Assembly: GCF_024498195.1 (NCBI RefSeq)
Contig: NZ_CP101824.1
Location: 1,922,001 to 1,986,000 of the forward strand
Reading direction: 5' to 3'
From: Halovivax cerinus
GTDB lineage: Archaea; Halobacteriota; Halobacteria; Halobacteriales; Natrialbaceae
Length of the DNA: 64,000 nt
The notes under the pieces were generated by a model. That model was not told where the DNA came from and did not search any database. It was given only the letters and a program-made list of their open reading frames with translations. Every line of letters begins with the position of its first letter. Positions within the stretch are counted from its first letter, which is position 1. Below are positions 28,677 through 37,923 of this stretch, in pieces. Made by a program: the position numbers and the translations under genes.

Positions 28677-30863
28677 ATGGGCCGACGCAAGAAGATCGTA
28701 CAGGAGTGTGAACGGTTGATGGACGAACCGGAGAACATCCGGAACATCGCCATCGCCGCTCACGTCGACCACGGCAAGACAACACTTTCGGACAACCTAC
28801 TGGCTGGGGCCGGCATGATCTCCGACGAGACGGCCGGCGAACAGCTCGCGATGGACACCGAAGAGGACGAACAGGAACGCGGGATCACCATCGACGCGGC
28901 GAACGTCTCGATGACCCACGAGTACGAGGACACCAACCACCTCATCAACCTCATCGACACGCCGGGCCACGTCGACTTCGGTGGCGACGTCACCCGCGCG
29001 ATGCGCGCCGTCGACGGTGCGCTCGTCGTCGTCGACGCCGTCGAAGGAGCGATGCCACAGACCGAGACCGTCCTGCGACAGGCGCTGCGTGAAGGCGTCA
29101 AACCGACCCTGTTCATCAACAAGGTCGACCGCCTCATCTCCGAGCTCCAGGAGGGGCCCGAGGAGATGCAGGAGCGACTCCTCGCCGTCATCCGCGACGT
29201 CAACGAGCTCATCCGTGGCATGACCGAGGAGATGGACGACATCGACGACTGGACCGTCTCCGTCGAGGACGGTACCGTCGGATTCGGTTCCGCGCTGTAC
29301 AAGTGGGGCGTCTCCATGCCGTCGATGCAACGAACCGGGATGGACTTCGGCGACATCATGGAACTCGAGCGCAACGACGAGCGCCAGGAGCTCCACGAGC
29401 GCACGCCCCTGTCGGACGTCGTCCTCGACATGGTCTGTGAGCACTTCCCGAACCCGGTCGACGCCCAGCCGATGCGTATTCCGCGTATCTGGCGTGGCGA
29501 CGCCGAGTCCGAACTCGCTGGGACGATGCGACTCGTCGACGAGAGCGGCGAGGTCGTCCTGATGGTCACCGACATCGCGATGGACCCACACGCCGGCGAG
29601 GTTGCCTCCGGCCGCGTCTTCTCGGGCACCCTCGAGAAGGGCCAGGAACTGTACGTGTCGGGAACCGCGGGCAAGAACCGCGTTCAGAGCGTCGGCATCT
29701 ACATGGGTGGCGAGCGCGAGGAAGTAGAGCAGGTTCCGGCCGGCAACATCGCTGCCGTCACCGGCCTCCGCGACGCCATCGCCGGCTCCACCGTCTCCTC
29801 CGTCGAGATGACACCGTTCGAGTCCATCGAGCACATCTCCGAACCCGTCATCACGAAGTCCGTCGAGGCCCAGACGATGGACGACCTGCCGAAACTCATC
29901 GAGACGCTCCGGCAGGTCTCGAAGGAGGACCCGACGATCCAGATCGAGATCAACGAGGACACCGGCGAGCACCTCATCTCCGGACAGGGTGAACTCCACC
30001 TCGAAGTCCAGACTCAGCGTATCGAGAAGAACCAGGGCATCCCGGTCAACACCGGCGAACCGATCGTCGTCTACCGCGAGGCCGTCCAGCGCGCCTCCGA
30101 CACGGTCGAGGGCATCTCGCCGAACCGGCACAACCGCTTCTACATCTCCGCCGAACCACTCACCGACGACCTCGTCGAGACGCTCAAACGCGGCGAGGCC
30201 TCGATGGACATGCCCGAACTCGAACGACGCGAGGCCCTGCAGGAGGCCGGCATGGACAAGGACGACTCCCAGAACGTCGAGCAGATCCACGGCGCGAACA
30301 TCCTGCTCGACGAGACGAAGGGGATTCAGCACTTGAACGAGACGATGGAGCTGTTCATCGAGGGACTCGAAGAGTCCCTCGACAACGGCCCGCTCGCGAA
30401 CGAGCCCGTCCAGGGCACCCTAATTCGCCTGCACGACGCGAAGCTCCACGAGGACACCATCCACCGCGGCCCCGCACAGGTCATTCCGGCGACCCGCGAG
30501 GCCGTCCACAAGTCGCTGATCGACGCCCACATCGCCATGAAAGAACCCATGCAGGACGTCCGCATCGACGTCCCGAACGACCACATGGGTGCTGCCTCCG
30601 GCGAGATCCAGGGCCGCCGTGGCCGCGTCGACGACATGTACCAGGAAGGCGACCTCATGGTCGTCGAGGGTATCGCGCCCGTCGACGAGATGATCGGCTT
30701 CGCCAGCGACATCCGGAGCGCGACCGAGGGCCGGGCCTCCTGGAACACCGAGAACGCCGGCTTCGAGTTCATGGCCGACTCGCTCCAGCGCGATAAGATC
30801 ATGGAGATCCGCGAACGCAAGGGCATGAAGCTCGAACTGCCCCCGAGCATCGATTACTTCTAA
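28677..30863 (+). CDS. fusA: Translation elongation factor 2
   Basis: A 728-residue EF-2, the expected archaeal length, with GTPase motifs HVDHGKTT (residues ~24-31), DTPGHVDF and NKVD. It drives ribosomal translocation. The ATG at 28677 gives the family N-terminus [15 protein letters not shown]; the upstream open frame is non-coding. A TATA-like element 27-36 bp upstream suggests a leaderless transcript. The 511-codon frame on the opposite strand is a compositional shadow. Confidence 0.97.
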   Translation: MGRRKKIVQECERLMDEPENIRNIAIAAHVDHGKTTLSDNLLAGAGMISDETAGEQLAMDTEEDEQERGITIDAANVSMTHEYEDTNHLINLIDTPGHVDFGGDVTRAMRAVDGALVVVDAVEGAMPQTETVLRQALREGVKPTLFINKVDRLISELQEGPEEMQERLLAVIRDVNELIRGMTEEMDDIDDWTVSVEDGTVGFGSALYKWGVSMPSMQRTGMDFGDIMELERNDERQELHERTPLSDVVLDMVCEHFPNPVDAQPMRIPRIWRGDAESELAGTMRLVDESGEVVLMVTDIAMDPHAGEVASGRVFSGTLEKGQELYVSGTAGKNRVQSVGIYMGGEREEVEQVPAGNIAAVTGLRDAIAGSTVSSVEMTPFESIEHISEPVITKSVEAQTMDDLPKLIETLRQVSKEDPTIQIEINEDTGEHLISGQGELHLEVQTQRIEKNQGIPVNTGEPIVVYREAVQRASDTVEGISPNRHNRFYISAEPLTDDLVETLKRGEASMDMPELERREALQEAGMDKDDSQNVEQIHGANILLDETKGIQHLNETMELFIEGLEESLDNGPLANEPVQGTLIRLHDAKLHEDTIHRGPAQVIPATREAVHKSLIDAHIAMKEPMQDVRIDVPNDHMGAASGEIQGRRGRVDDMYQEGDLMVVEGIAPVDEMIGFASDIRSATEGRASWNTENAGFEFMADSLQRDKIMEIRERKGMKLELPPSIDYF

Positions 30864-30977
30864 CGAACTTTTTGCGGTTCGGGTGCGCGAAGCGCACCCC
30901 TCACCGCAAAAAGTTCGATGAAAAAGAGCCGCGAGCGCAGACGCGCTCGCGGTGAAACGGCGCGCAAAGCGCGCCGT
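30864..30977. terminator. Three consecutive perfect hairpins after EF-2
   Basis: Starting directly after the stop codon: (1) a 15-bp outer stem, 30864-30878 with 30903-30917, containing TTTTT/AAAAA and enclosing an 8-bp inner stem GGGTGCGC/GCGCACCC with loop GAA; (2) a 10-bp stem 30929-30938/30943-30952; (3) a 9-bp stem 30957-30965/30969-30977 with loop AAA. All are perfect. They could end or protect the very abundant EF-2 transcript. The rest of the gap to 31360 is described separately. Confidence 0.7.
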
Positions 30978-31360
30978 ACGCTGCCGCGCCGGGTGGTTGT
31001 TGGGACGCTGGGATTACTACGGTCGCGGCGAACTCGACCATAGGTAGCTTCACCAGTCCAAACCTAACTAATAGCTCGGTTCTTCGATCGGTAGTTACAG
31101 CGAGGCCAGTCAGGTCACTGTGCTGTGGATCGTGCCGACTCCAAATCCAATGAAATGGGCCACCCGATCGAATCGACCGTCCTGATCGAACCGGCTGACG
31201 CATCCGAACTGATCGTATCGGCGGAAATATCCGAACCGATCGAACCGGCTGAAGCGGTCCTGTTCGTACCGGCCGGGAAACCGACTTCGGGCGAGGGGTG
31301 GCGACTCCCGGACAGTCGGTTTAAACGACCGGTCTATCCGGGACGGAGGATTATGTAGTC
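30978..31360. other. Intergenic region with degenerate 27-bp repeats
   Basis: No gene is supported. Three 27-bp units lie at 31182-31208, 31209-31235 and 31236-31262, sharing CTGATCG-A-CGGC. They keep both strands open in one frame and would encode 9-residue repeats, but there is no convincing start context. TTTAAAC near 31320 is a TATA candidate for the following GTG-start gene. Confidence 0.45.
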
Positions 31361-32569
31361 GTGGAACCACGTGCGGTCGTGACTTCGACGTACGACGCGT
31401 ATCGGTCGGCGCTCTCGGGCGAGTCGTTTCCTCTGGCGTATTTCGACCGAGACGCCTTCGAGGCGAATCTTCGGACGACGCGGCGCCGTGCGGGTGGGCT
31501 CCCGGTCCGGGTCGCCTCGAAGTCGATCCGCTGTCGCGCCGTTCTCCGCGCGGTACTCGACCGAGACGGATTTTCCGGCGTCATGTGCTACACCGGCCAC
31601 GAAGCCGCTCACCTGGCGGCGGACGGGTTCGACGATCTGCTGGTCGCCTATCCGATCGTCGACACAGCCGAGATCGCTGCGGTCTGTTCAGCGATCGACG
31701 ACGGCGCCCGGATCGTTCTCATGGTCGATTGTGCGGCCCACGTCGAACGGATCACCGGAGTGGCCGAAGCGCACGGCGTCACCGTCCCGCTCTGTCTCGA
31801 TCTCGACGTCTCCACCGAACACCTCGGGATCCACTTCGGCGTCAGGCGGTCGGGGATCCGTTCGGCGAGCGCGGCGCTCGAACTCGCGCGGACGATCGCC
31901 GACGCATCGGCCGTTTCCCTCTCGGGAGTGATGGGCTACGAGGGCCAACTCGCTGGGCTCCCGGACGACGATCCGTCGAACTCGGCCCCGAAGAACGCCG
32001 TCGTGCGCCGCCTCAAGCGCCGATCTGAGCCGATCGTCCACGAGCGCCGCCAAGAGACGGTCGCCGCGCTCGACCGCGAGGGATTCGACCTCGACTTCGT
32101 CAACGGCGGCGGAACCGGCTGCTTCGAATCGACCAGGCAGGACTCCTCGGTGACGGAACTCACCGCTGGCTCCGCGTTTTTCGCGCCCGCCCTGTTCGAT
32201 TACTACCGCGGATTTTCCTACGAACCCGCCGCAGGGTACGCGATCGAGGTCGTTCGACAGCCAGATCCCGACGTCTACACCTGTCGGGGCGGTGGCTACG
32301 TCGCGAGCGGACCACCGGGGGTCGATAAGACACCGACGGTCTACCTGCCCCGCGGGGCGTCACTGTTCGACGCGGAGGGTGCCGGCGAAGTGCAGACGCC
32401 GATCGCGTACGACGGCCCGCACGACCTGGACCTCGGCGATCCGGTCTTGCTCCGGCACGCCAAAGCCGGCGAACTCTGTACGCATTTCGAGTACTTGCAC
32501 GTGATCGACGACGGCGAGATCGTCGACCGATATCCGACGTATCGCGGCGACGGGGCGTGGTTCGTGTGA
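31361..32569 (+). CDS. PLP-dependent D-amino-acid aldolase/deaminase (fold III, alanine-racemase-like)
   Basis: A 402-residue protein of the fold-type III PLP group that includes D-threonine aldolase and D-serine dehydratase. The N-terminal alanine-racemase-like barrel carries the PLP lysine K54 in VASKSIR and the family sequence LAYPIVDTAE-like near 105; a metal-binding His/Cys area (ELCTHFEYLHV) lies near the C-terminus. The start is a GTG two bases after a TAG. The stop overlaps the next GTG. The pairing with a lactone oxidase is unusual, and the substrate is not predictable. Confidence 0.8.
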   Translation: MEPRAVVTSTYDAYRSALSGESFPLAYFDRDAFEANLRTTRRRAGGLPVRVASKSIRCRAVLRAVLDRDGFSGVMCYTGHEAAHLAADGFDDLLVAYPIVDTAEIAAVCSAIDDGARIVLMVDCAAHVERITGVAEAHGVTVPLCLDLDVSTEHLGIHFGVRRSGIRSASAALELARTIADASAVSLSGVMGYEGQLAGLPDDDPSNSAPKNAVVRRLKRRSEPIVHERRQETVAALDREGFDLDFVNGGGTGCFESTRQDSSVTELTAGSAFFAPALFDYYRGFSYEPAAGYAIEVVRQPDPDVYTCRGGGYVASGPPGVDKTPTVYLPRGASLFDAEGAGEVQTPIAYDGPHDLDLGDPVLLRHAKAGELCTHFEYLHVIDDGEIVDRYPTYRGDGAWFV

Positions 32570-33906
32570 CGGGATCGGATCGGGACCCGGACGAGGCGAC
32601 GATGGGGTCGAGCGGGGACCCCGGGCGCTGGCGGAACTGGTCCGGATCCGTCTTCTGTCGTCCCGATCGAGTAGTGCGGCCGAAGACGGTCGATGCGATT
32701 CGCGCCCTGGTCGAACGCCACGCCGGCGAGCGTTCGATCCGAGTCGCCGGCTCCGGGCACTCCTTCTCCGCGGTCGTCCCGACCGACGACGTGCTCGTCT
32801 CGCTCGAGCGATTCACCGGCGTCAGGTCGGTCGAGTACGACCGCCGTCGGGTGACCGTCCGGGCTGGGACGAGGCTCGCCGAACTGTCGGAGACGCTGTC
32901 GGTCCACGGGCTGGCGATGACGAACCTCGGCGACGTCGACCGCCAGACGGTCGCTGGCGCGCTCGCGACCGGCACCCACGGCACCGGTATCGACCTCGGC
33001 ATCCTCCCGACCCAGATCGCCGAGATCGAACTCGTGACTGCCGACGGCGAGATCAGAACCCTCTCGGTCGACGATGGTGACACATTTCGGGCGGCACAGC
33101 TCTCGCTCGGAACCCTGGGGATCGTCACGGCGGTCACGCTCGACGTCGAACCGGCCTACCGATTGCGAGAACGCACCTGGACGGCCCCACTGGAGACGGC
33201 CCTCGAGGATATTGGGACCATTCGCGATCGGCACCGACACGTCGAACTGTTCTGGTTCCCACACGTCGACGTGGCGCTGGTCAAGATCCTCGAGAAGACG
33301 GACGAACCGACGACGTCGTCGCCGGTTCCGGCCGGCGTCGCGGAGGGGGCGACGAACCTGGCCTGGGGGGCCGTCTGCCGGCTCTCGAGTCGATTGCCAC
33401 GCCTGTCACCGTCTCTCGCGCGACTCGCCGGTGGGGCTCTCTCTGGCGGCGAGACCGTCGGCCCGAGTCACGAGGTCTTCGCGTCGAGTCGCGAGGTCCG
33501 GTTCAACGAGGCAGAGTTCGCCGTTCCAGCGGCGGACGGGCCGGCGGTCCTTCGACAACTGCGCCAGCGCGTCCTGCCGTCCCACCCGGAGATCGTCTTT
33601 CCGATCGAGTTCCGCTACGTCGCCGGGGACGACATCCTGCTCTCGCCCGCCACCGGTCGGGACGCCGCTTACGTCGCCGTCCACGCCTACCACCGCAAGC
33701 CGTTCCGGTCGTACTTCGAGGCCTGCGAGTCGGTCTTCGACGCGTTCGACGGCCGGCCGCACTGGGGAAAGTGGTACTCGCTCGACCGGGCACGGCTCCG
33801 CGAGCGCTATCCGGAGTGGGACACGTTCGAGTCGGTTCGTCGGCGCTTCGACCCTGAAGGGACGTTTCTGAACGATCAGTTGAGTGCGCTGTTCGATCCG
33901 GCGTAG
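32566..33906 (+). CDS. FAD-linked sugar 1,4-lactone oxidase
   Basis: About 446 residues, of the vanillyl-alcohol-oxidase fold family that includes L-gulonolactone and D-arabinonolactone oxidases. The FAD-binding domain has AGSGHSFS with H65, the usual covalent-flavin position, and the ATGTHGTG motif. The C-terminal domain ends with the family motif HWGKW (H399). Start choice is uncertain: GTG at 32566 overlaps the previous stop by 4 bp; GTG at 32557 and ATG at 32602 are in frame. It oxidises an aldonolactone or alditol; the product is not known. Confidence 0.85.
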   Translation: MTGSDRDPDEATMGSSGDPGRWRNWSGSVFCRPDRVVRPKTVDAIRALVERHAGERSIRVAGSGHSFSAVVPTDDVLVSLERFTGVRSVEYDRRRVTVRAGTRLAELSETLSVHGLAMTNLGDVDRQTVAGALATGTHGTGIDLGILPTQIAEIELVTADGEIRTLSVDDGDTFRAAQLSLGTLGIVTAVTLDVEPAYRLRERTWTAPLETALEDIGTIRDRHRHVELFWFPHVDVALVKILEKTDEPTTSSPVPAGVAEGATNLAWGAVCRLSSRLPRLSPSLARLAGGALSGGETVGPSHEVFASSREVRFNEAEFAVPAADGPAVLRQLRQRVLPSHPEIVFPIEFRYVAGDDILLSPATGRDAAYVAVHAYHRKPFRSYFEACESVFDAFDGRPHWGKWYSLDRARLRERYPEWDTFESVRRRFDPEGTFLNDQLSALFDPA

Positions 33907-33991
33907 GGAGAGCGCTTCTAACCGGGTGTGATCGCGTCTCTCTTCTCTCGGGGGAGGCGCGGTTCGCCCTGCCGGCGCCGGAGCCAACCGC

Positions 33992-34657
33992 TCACGGCAC
34001 GACGGCGGCGACGATTTTGGATTCGATCCGGCGGATGTGTTCGCCGACGTTCGCCTCCGAGGTGCCGAGTCGTTCGGCGATCTCCTCGTAGGAGGTCTCC
34101 CGGGGCTGTCGATAGTAGCCCAGCTCGACGGCTGCCCGGAGGATCTCGCGCTGGCGATCCGTGAGGGAGGCGTAGACGCGATTCGGGCTGGGTTCGTAGG
34201 CGCCGGTCCGTTCGACCTCCATCGAGACCGACTCGGGAACGCGTTCGAACAGCCCGCGGACGCGTTCTTCGTCACCGACGAGGGTGACTCTGATCGAGCC
34301 ATCGGGGCGAAACTCGATCGGTCGGTCGATCGCGAGCCCCAGCGCTCGAACGCCTCGAAGGAGTGCGGCCACCGTCTCGTGGTGGGTGCCGTGGGCGTAG
34401 ACAAACGCGCCGGCGCCGTCGTGACTCGGCGCGACCGCGACGTCGCGGGGCTCGTGCGTTCGGAGCAGTGCTTCGATCCGTTCGGGCGGTCCCCGCACTT
34501 CGTACAGTGTGACGACGGAACCGTCGGGGAGCAGGCGGACGTCGTATACTGGGCCGTGTGCGAGGTCGGGGTCCTCGAAGACGTACTCGTCCGTCTTGCC
34601 GAGCCACTCCTCGGGCGAGAGCGAGAGGGTTACGAATCGGAGCGGTGCTGGGTCCAT
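33992..34657 (-). CDS. Bat-type helix-turn-helix transcriptional regulator
   Basis: A 221-residue protein with the bacterio-opsin-activator HTH at residues 165-215: LTDRQREILRAAVELGYY, then SYEEIAERLGTSEANVGEHI. The N-terminal two thirds is a sensor-like domain of the DUF-type often found in this family, without PAS or GAF hallmarks. It is divergent from the ceramidase-like gene with a 214-bp spacer and could regulate it. Confidence 0.85.
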   Translation of the reverse strand: MDPAPLRFVTLSLSPEEWLGKTDEYVFEDPDLAHGPVYDVRLLPDGSVVTLYEVRGPPERIEALLRTHEPRDVAVAPSHDGAGAFVYAHGTHHETVAALLRGVRALGLAIDRPIEFRPDGSIRVTLVGDEERVRGLFERVPESVSMEVERTGAYEPSPNRVYASLTDRQREILRAAVELGYYRQPRETSYEEIAERLGTSEANVGEHIRRIESKIVAAVVP

Positions 34658-34871
34658 CTCGTTCTTCTCTGGCTGTGTCGTGGTGATACTTAGCGTTTTG
34701 CTCGGGTGGGTGCCGATTCACACGTCCATCCACGGCGCCACCCTTCCGGTAGCCGTGTGTAATTATTATAAAAATAGCCATTGTATACAGGAGGGGAAGC
34801 TATTGGTATTGGTAGTATCTCTCTCCCATGGTCCGTAGCACCACCTCGACTCGAACCGCGAGTGATCGAGC
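34658..34871. promoter_or_regulatory. Divergent AT-rich promoter region
   Basis: The spacer contains AATTATTATAAAAATAG at about 34761-34777, a strong TATA-like block about 95 bp before the rightward gene, and a TATA-like GCTAAGTATC on the minus strand near 34686-34695 for the leftward regulator. The rightward transcript would have a leader of 60-70 nt. Confidence 0.4.
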
Positions 34872-37166
34872 ATGAGCGACCGACGACTGGATCGGCGGCG
34901 ATTCGTCGGCTATGCGGCGGCCGCATCGGGGCTAGCCACGAGCGCGTCCGTCGCTGGAGCGAGTGACTCGTCGGACGGAACTGGTGCCGACCGTGGGGCA
35001 ACGACCGACGGCCTCGACGGTGCAAACACGGGCGAACTCACCGCCGGTGCGGCGGTACGAGATATCACGCCAGCGAACGGGCAGCCCTTCTTCGGTTACG
35101 CACGACCGGACATCTTCGCGAGCGGCGTCTCGGTTCGCCTGTACGCGCAGGCGCTCGTCCTCTCGGACGGCGTCCGGAAGGTCGCCATCGTCGGCGCGGA
35201 CCTCGGGCGGCCGGCGGCGCGCGAAATGGTGCTCGAACATGCCCGACCGCTCGGGTTCGATCGTGACACGGTCCTTTACGCGACGTCGCACACGCACGCG
35301 GGGCCCGACGACGTCGGCGACTGGATCGCGGCTCAGATCGGCGACGCGATCGCCGCGGCCGACGCGAACCGGCGACCGGCGCGGGCGGCCTGGGCCGAGG
35401 CGGACGTGCCCGACAACAGCGTCAACCGGTCGATCGAGGCCCACCTCGCGAACTACGGGCTGGACATTCCGCCGGGTGAGGGATCGCCGGAGGACCACCC
35501 CGTCGATCCATCCCTCGCCCGGGATGCGAGGCTCCGCCTGCTCCGCGTGGAGGGCGTCGACGGCGCGCCGATCGCCGCCTGGACCTGCTACGCGAACCAC
35601 CCGACGACGTTCACCCCGGCGAACCGGACCTACTCGGCCGATTTCCCGGGCGTGGCCGCGCGCTGGTTCGCCCACCGGTTCGACGATGGCGTGGCGCCCA
35701 TCACGCTGTCGGCGGCGAGCGATCTGGGCGATCAGATCACGCACTACGACGACTACGGGATGTACGCGCTGGCCGAGCGGACGGCCGTCCGCGTCGAGTC
35801 GGCGATGTGGGCGGCCTGGGGGGCCGCCGGTGACGATCTCAGCAGCGATCTGCCCGTCGGCGGTCGATCACGAGTGATCGAGTACGACGGCCAGTCGGTC
35901 GACGACGGCGACAAACGCGTGGGGAGTACGGGACTCGTCGGCAAGCCGATCCTGAACGGCGGGGAGAACGGACCGACGCCGTTCTCGGGACTCGAACTGG
36001 AGGGTGAACGCCTTCCCGAGTGGCTCGCTCACCCGGTTCAGGGTCGCAAGATCGTCCTCGCGCCGGCGCCCTGGTCGCCCGAGGTCGAGGTACAGGCGAT
36101 GCGTCTGGGGGACAGGCTGCTGGTAACCGTCCCCGGCGAACCCACGGTGGCGATGGGCCGGCGGATGGAGGCCGCGGCCGCCGACGCGGCGCCGGACGAC
36201 GTCACGGACGTCACGGTCGTCGGCGTCGCGAACGGCTACAACGGCTACTTCACCACCCCCGAGGAGTACGACCAGCAGCATTACGAGGGCGGCCACACCG
36301 TCTTCGGCAAGTACGCCTCGCTCCTCGTCGAACGCCACCAGCGCGAACTCGCGGCCGAACTCGCCGACGACCTCGGCGACGCACTGGACCCGTCGGGATC
36401 GCGGCCGTCGGGCCCCGAGGCCCCCGTCGGTGCAGGCGCTGACGACGGGTCCATCACCGCCGAGCCGCGGGCGACCGTCGAACGGATGGCGACCGTCGGG
36501 GTCGAGTGGTCCGGCGGAAGCTCGGGTGCAGACCGGCCGGTTGGCGACCCGTTCGTGATCCTCGAACGGGCCGTGGCCGGATCCGACGAGTGGGTGCCGA
36601 TCGGCGACGACCGCGGCCTCGGCTTCGTCTGGACCGAGTGGTACGGCAATTACGCGGCGCGCTTCGACGTCCCGCCGGACCTGCCGACCGGGACCTACCG
36701 GTTCCGCGTCAACGCGGCCCGGTACGATATCGCGAGCAATCCGTTCGAGGTGGTCCCCTCGACCGGACTCGCGATTCGCGGCGTCAGAACGACCGAGCCG
36801 ACGTCGGCCGGGTCGGTCGAACTCGTCGTCCTCGCCCAGAACCCGCCGCCGGATCCAGACGACAACCTGCGTACTCGCCTGCGCTCGCCCCATGGCGGGA
36901 CGGCGACGATCGAGGTGAACGGCGAATCGAACGAGGCCTCCTGGAGCGACGCCGCAGGCGGCTGGGTCGCGACCGTCCAGGACGTTGCCGAGGGGGACGT
37001 CGTCACGATCCCAGCGGGCGGTCTCGAGGACGCGTTCGGCAACCGGTCGGGCGATGCGGTCGAGCTGACGGTCGGCGAGGTGGCCGACGTCGAGTGGCCC
37101 GAGAACATGACGGTCGGCGGTGGAGATCCGCCCGGCCTCTTCGGAATCGGTCGGATCCCGATCTGA
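34872..37166 (+). CDS. Neutral/alkaline ceramidase-like secreted protein
   Basis: A 764-residue protein with a Tat signal (DRRRFVGYAAAASG, residues 7-20) and the neutral ceramidase N-terminal domain: zinc motif SHTHAGPD with H140 and H142, and WTCYANHPTTF supplying a further His. The segment that in ceramidases reads GDxSPN and carries the nucleophilic serine reads LGDQITHY here. The last ~230 residues form beta-sandwich-like domains typical of ceramidase C-termini. The residue change leaves the real substrate open; ceramide is not an established haloarchaeal lipid. Confidence 0.82.
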   Translation: MSDRRLDRRRFVGYAAAASGLATSASVAGASDSSDGTGADRGATTDGLDGANTGELTAGAAVRDITPANGQPFFGYARPDIFASGVSVRLYAQALVLSDGVRKVAIVGADLGRPAAREMVLEHARPLGFDRDTVLYATSHTHAGPDDVGDWIAAQIGDAIAAADANRRPARAAWAEADVPDNSVNRSIEAHLANYGLDIPPGEGSPEDHPVDPSLARDARLRLLRVEGVDGAPIAAWTCYANHPTTFTPANRTYSADFPGVAARWFAHRFDDGVAPITLSAASDLGDQITHYDDYGMYALAERTAVRVESAMWAAWGAAGDDLSSDLPVGGRSRVIEYDGQSVDDGDKRVGSTGLVGKPILNGGENGPTPFSGLELEGERLPEWLAHPVQGRKIVLAPAPWSPEVEVQAMRLGDRLLVTVPGEPTVAMGRRMEAAAADAAPDDVTDVTVVGVANGYNGYFTTPEEYDQQHYEGGHTVFGKYASLLVERHQRELAAELADDLGDALDPSGSRPSGPEAPVGAGADDGSITAEPRATVERMATVGVEWSGGSSGADRPVGDPFVILERAVAGSDEWVPIGDDRGLGFVWTEWYGNYAARFDVPPDLPTGTYRFRVNAARYDIASNPFEVVPSTGLAIRGVRTTEPTSAGSVELVVLAQNPPPDPDDNLRTRLRSPHGGTATIEVNGESNEASWSDAAGGWVATVQDVAEGDVVTIPAGGLEDAFGNRSGDAVELTVGEVADVEWPENMTVGGGDPPGLFGIGRIPI

Positions 37167-37251
37167 CGGGCTGGCCAGACGGGAACGTATCGCCGATGGG
37201 AGTGGTCGGGTTCGCGCCAGTCTTATTACAGTATATTACGAAGTATTGCAC

Positions 37252-37566
37252 ATGCCGATCAGCATCGATCGATTCGAGAACGACGCCGCGGGTGCGCTCG
37301 ATCTGGCGGAAGGAACCCAGCCATACCGAGTGCTCCAGTTTCTGGCGTCGAACGCGGATCAGGCGTTCACGCAGGGTGAGATTCACGAGGCAACCGAAAT
37401 CAAGCGCGGGAGCGTCGGTGCCGTCCTCTCGCGGCTTGAAGCGCGCGGGCTGGTCAGACACCGGGGCCGCTACTGGGCGGTCGGTGACGACGATCGCCTG
37501 GCATCGTTCGCCGCGCAATCTGGCGCGAGTTCTGTCTCGACGACGGACGATTTCTACGACGAATAA
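37252..37566 (+). CDS. Winged-helix antitoxin-like protein
   Basis: A 104-residue protein with a MarR/GntR-like winged helix: FTQGEIHEATEIKRGSVGAV is the helix-turn-helix and LVRHRGRYWAVGD the wing. The first 20 and last 25 residues are acidic and probably bind the toxin. Its TAA is followed immediately by the toxin ATG with no spacer. An AT-rich block TCTTATTACAGTATATTACG lies just upstream. Confidence 0.78.
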   Translation: MPISIDRFENDAAGALDLAEGTQPYRVLQFLASNADQAFTQGEIHEATEIKRGSVGAVLSRLEARGLVRHRGRYWAVGDDDRLASFAAQSGASSVSTTDDFYDE

Positions 37567-37902
37567 ATGGCGCCCTACGAGCGTGGTGATGTGGTCAAGG
37601 GACCGGATCTGTTCGCCGATCACTCGTACCGACCGTTCGTCTGCGTGAGCGATACGACCCATCCGTTTGCAACCGAGGAGGCACTCTACGCGGCGTTGAC
37701 GTCGACGCCCCGGCCCGAGGCGATTGCCCTCGAAGCGGCGGACTTCGAGAGTGGTGGACTCCCACGCGAAAGTTACGTCAACCCGTGGACGATCGCGTCG
37801 ATCCGACACGCCGATATCGACGGCCGAGAGGGCCGACTGACCGAATCCACAATTGACGAAATTGCGCGTCAGTGTGGCCGGCATCTCGGCCTCGACGTAT
37901 AA
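37567..37902 (+). CDS. PemK/MazF-like toxin
   Basis: A 111-residue protein with a PemK/MazF-like beta-barrel start (ERGDVVKGPDLF ... YRPFVCVSD) and SYVNPWTIASI near residue 77, which parallels the conserved C-terminal strand of MazF-type ribonucleases. It directly follows a DNA-binding partner, fitting a type II toxin-antitoxin pair with a winged-helix antitoxin. RNA cleavage is inferred from family. Confidence 0.75.
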   Translation: MAPYERGDVVKGPDLFADHSYRPFVCVSDTTHPFATEEALYAALTSTPRPEAIALEAADFESGGLPRESYVNPWTIASIRHADIDGREGRLTESTIDEIARQCGRHLGLDV

Positions 37903-37923
37903 CACACGCCGCTTTCTGGCGGT

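Noticed and set aside
28797-30332. 511-codon frame antisense to EF-2
   Set aside because: It is the usual open antisense frame of a GC-rich, codon-biased essential gene; its composition (Val/Asp/Leu repeats) mirrors the EF-2 codons and there is no promoter.
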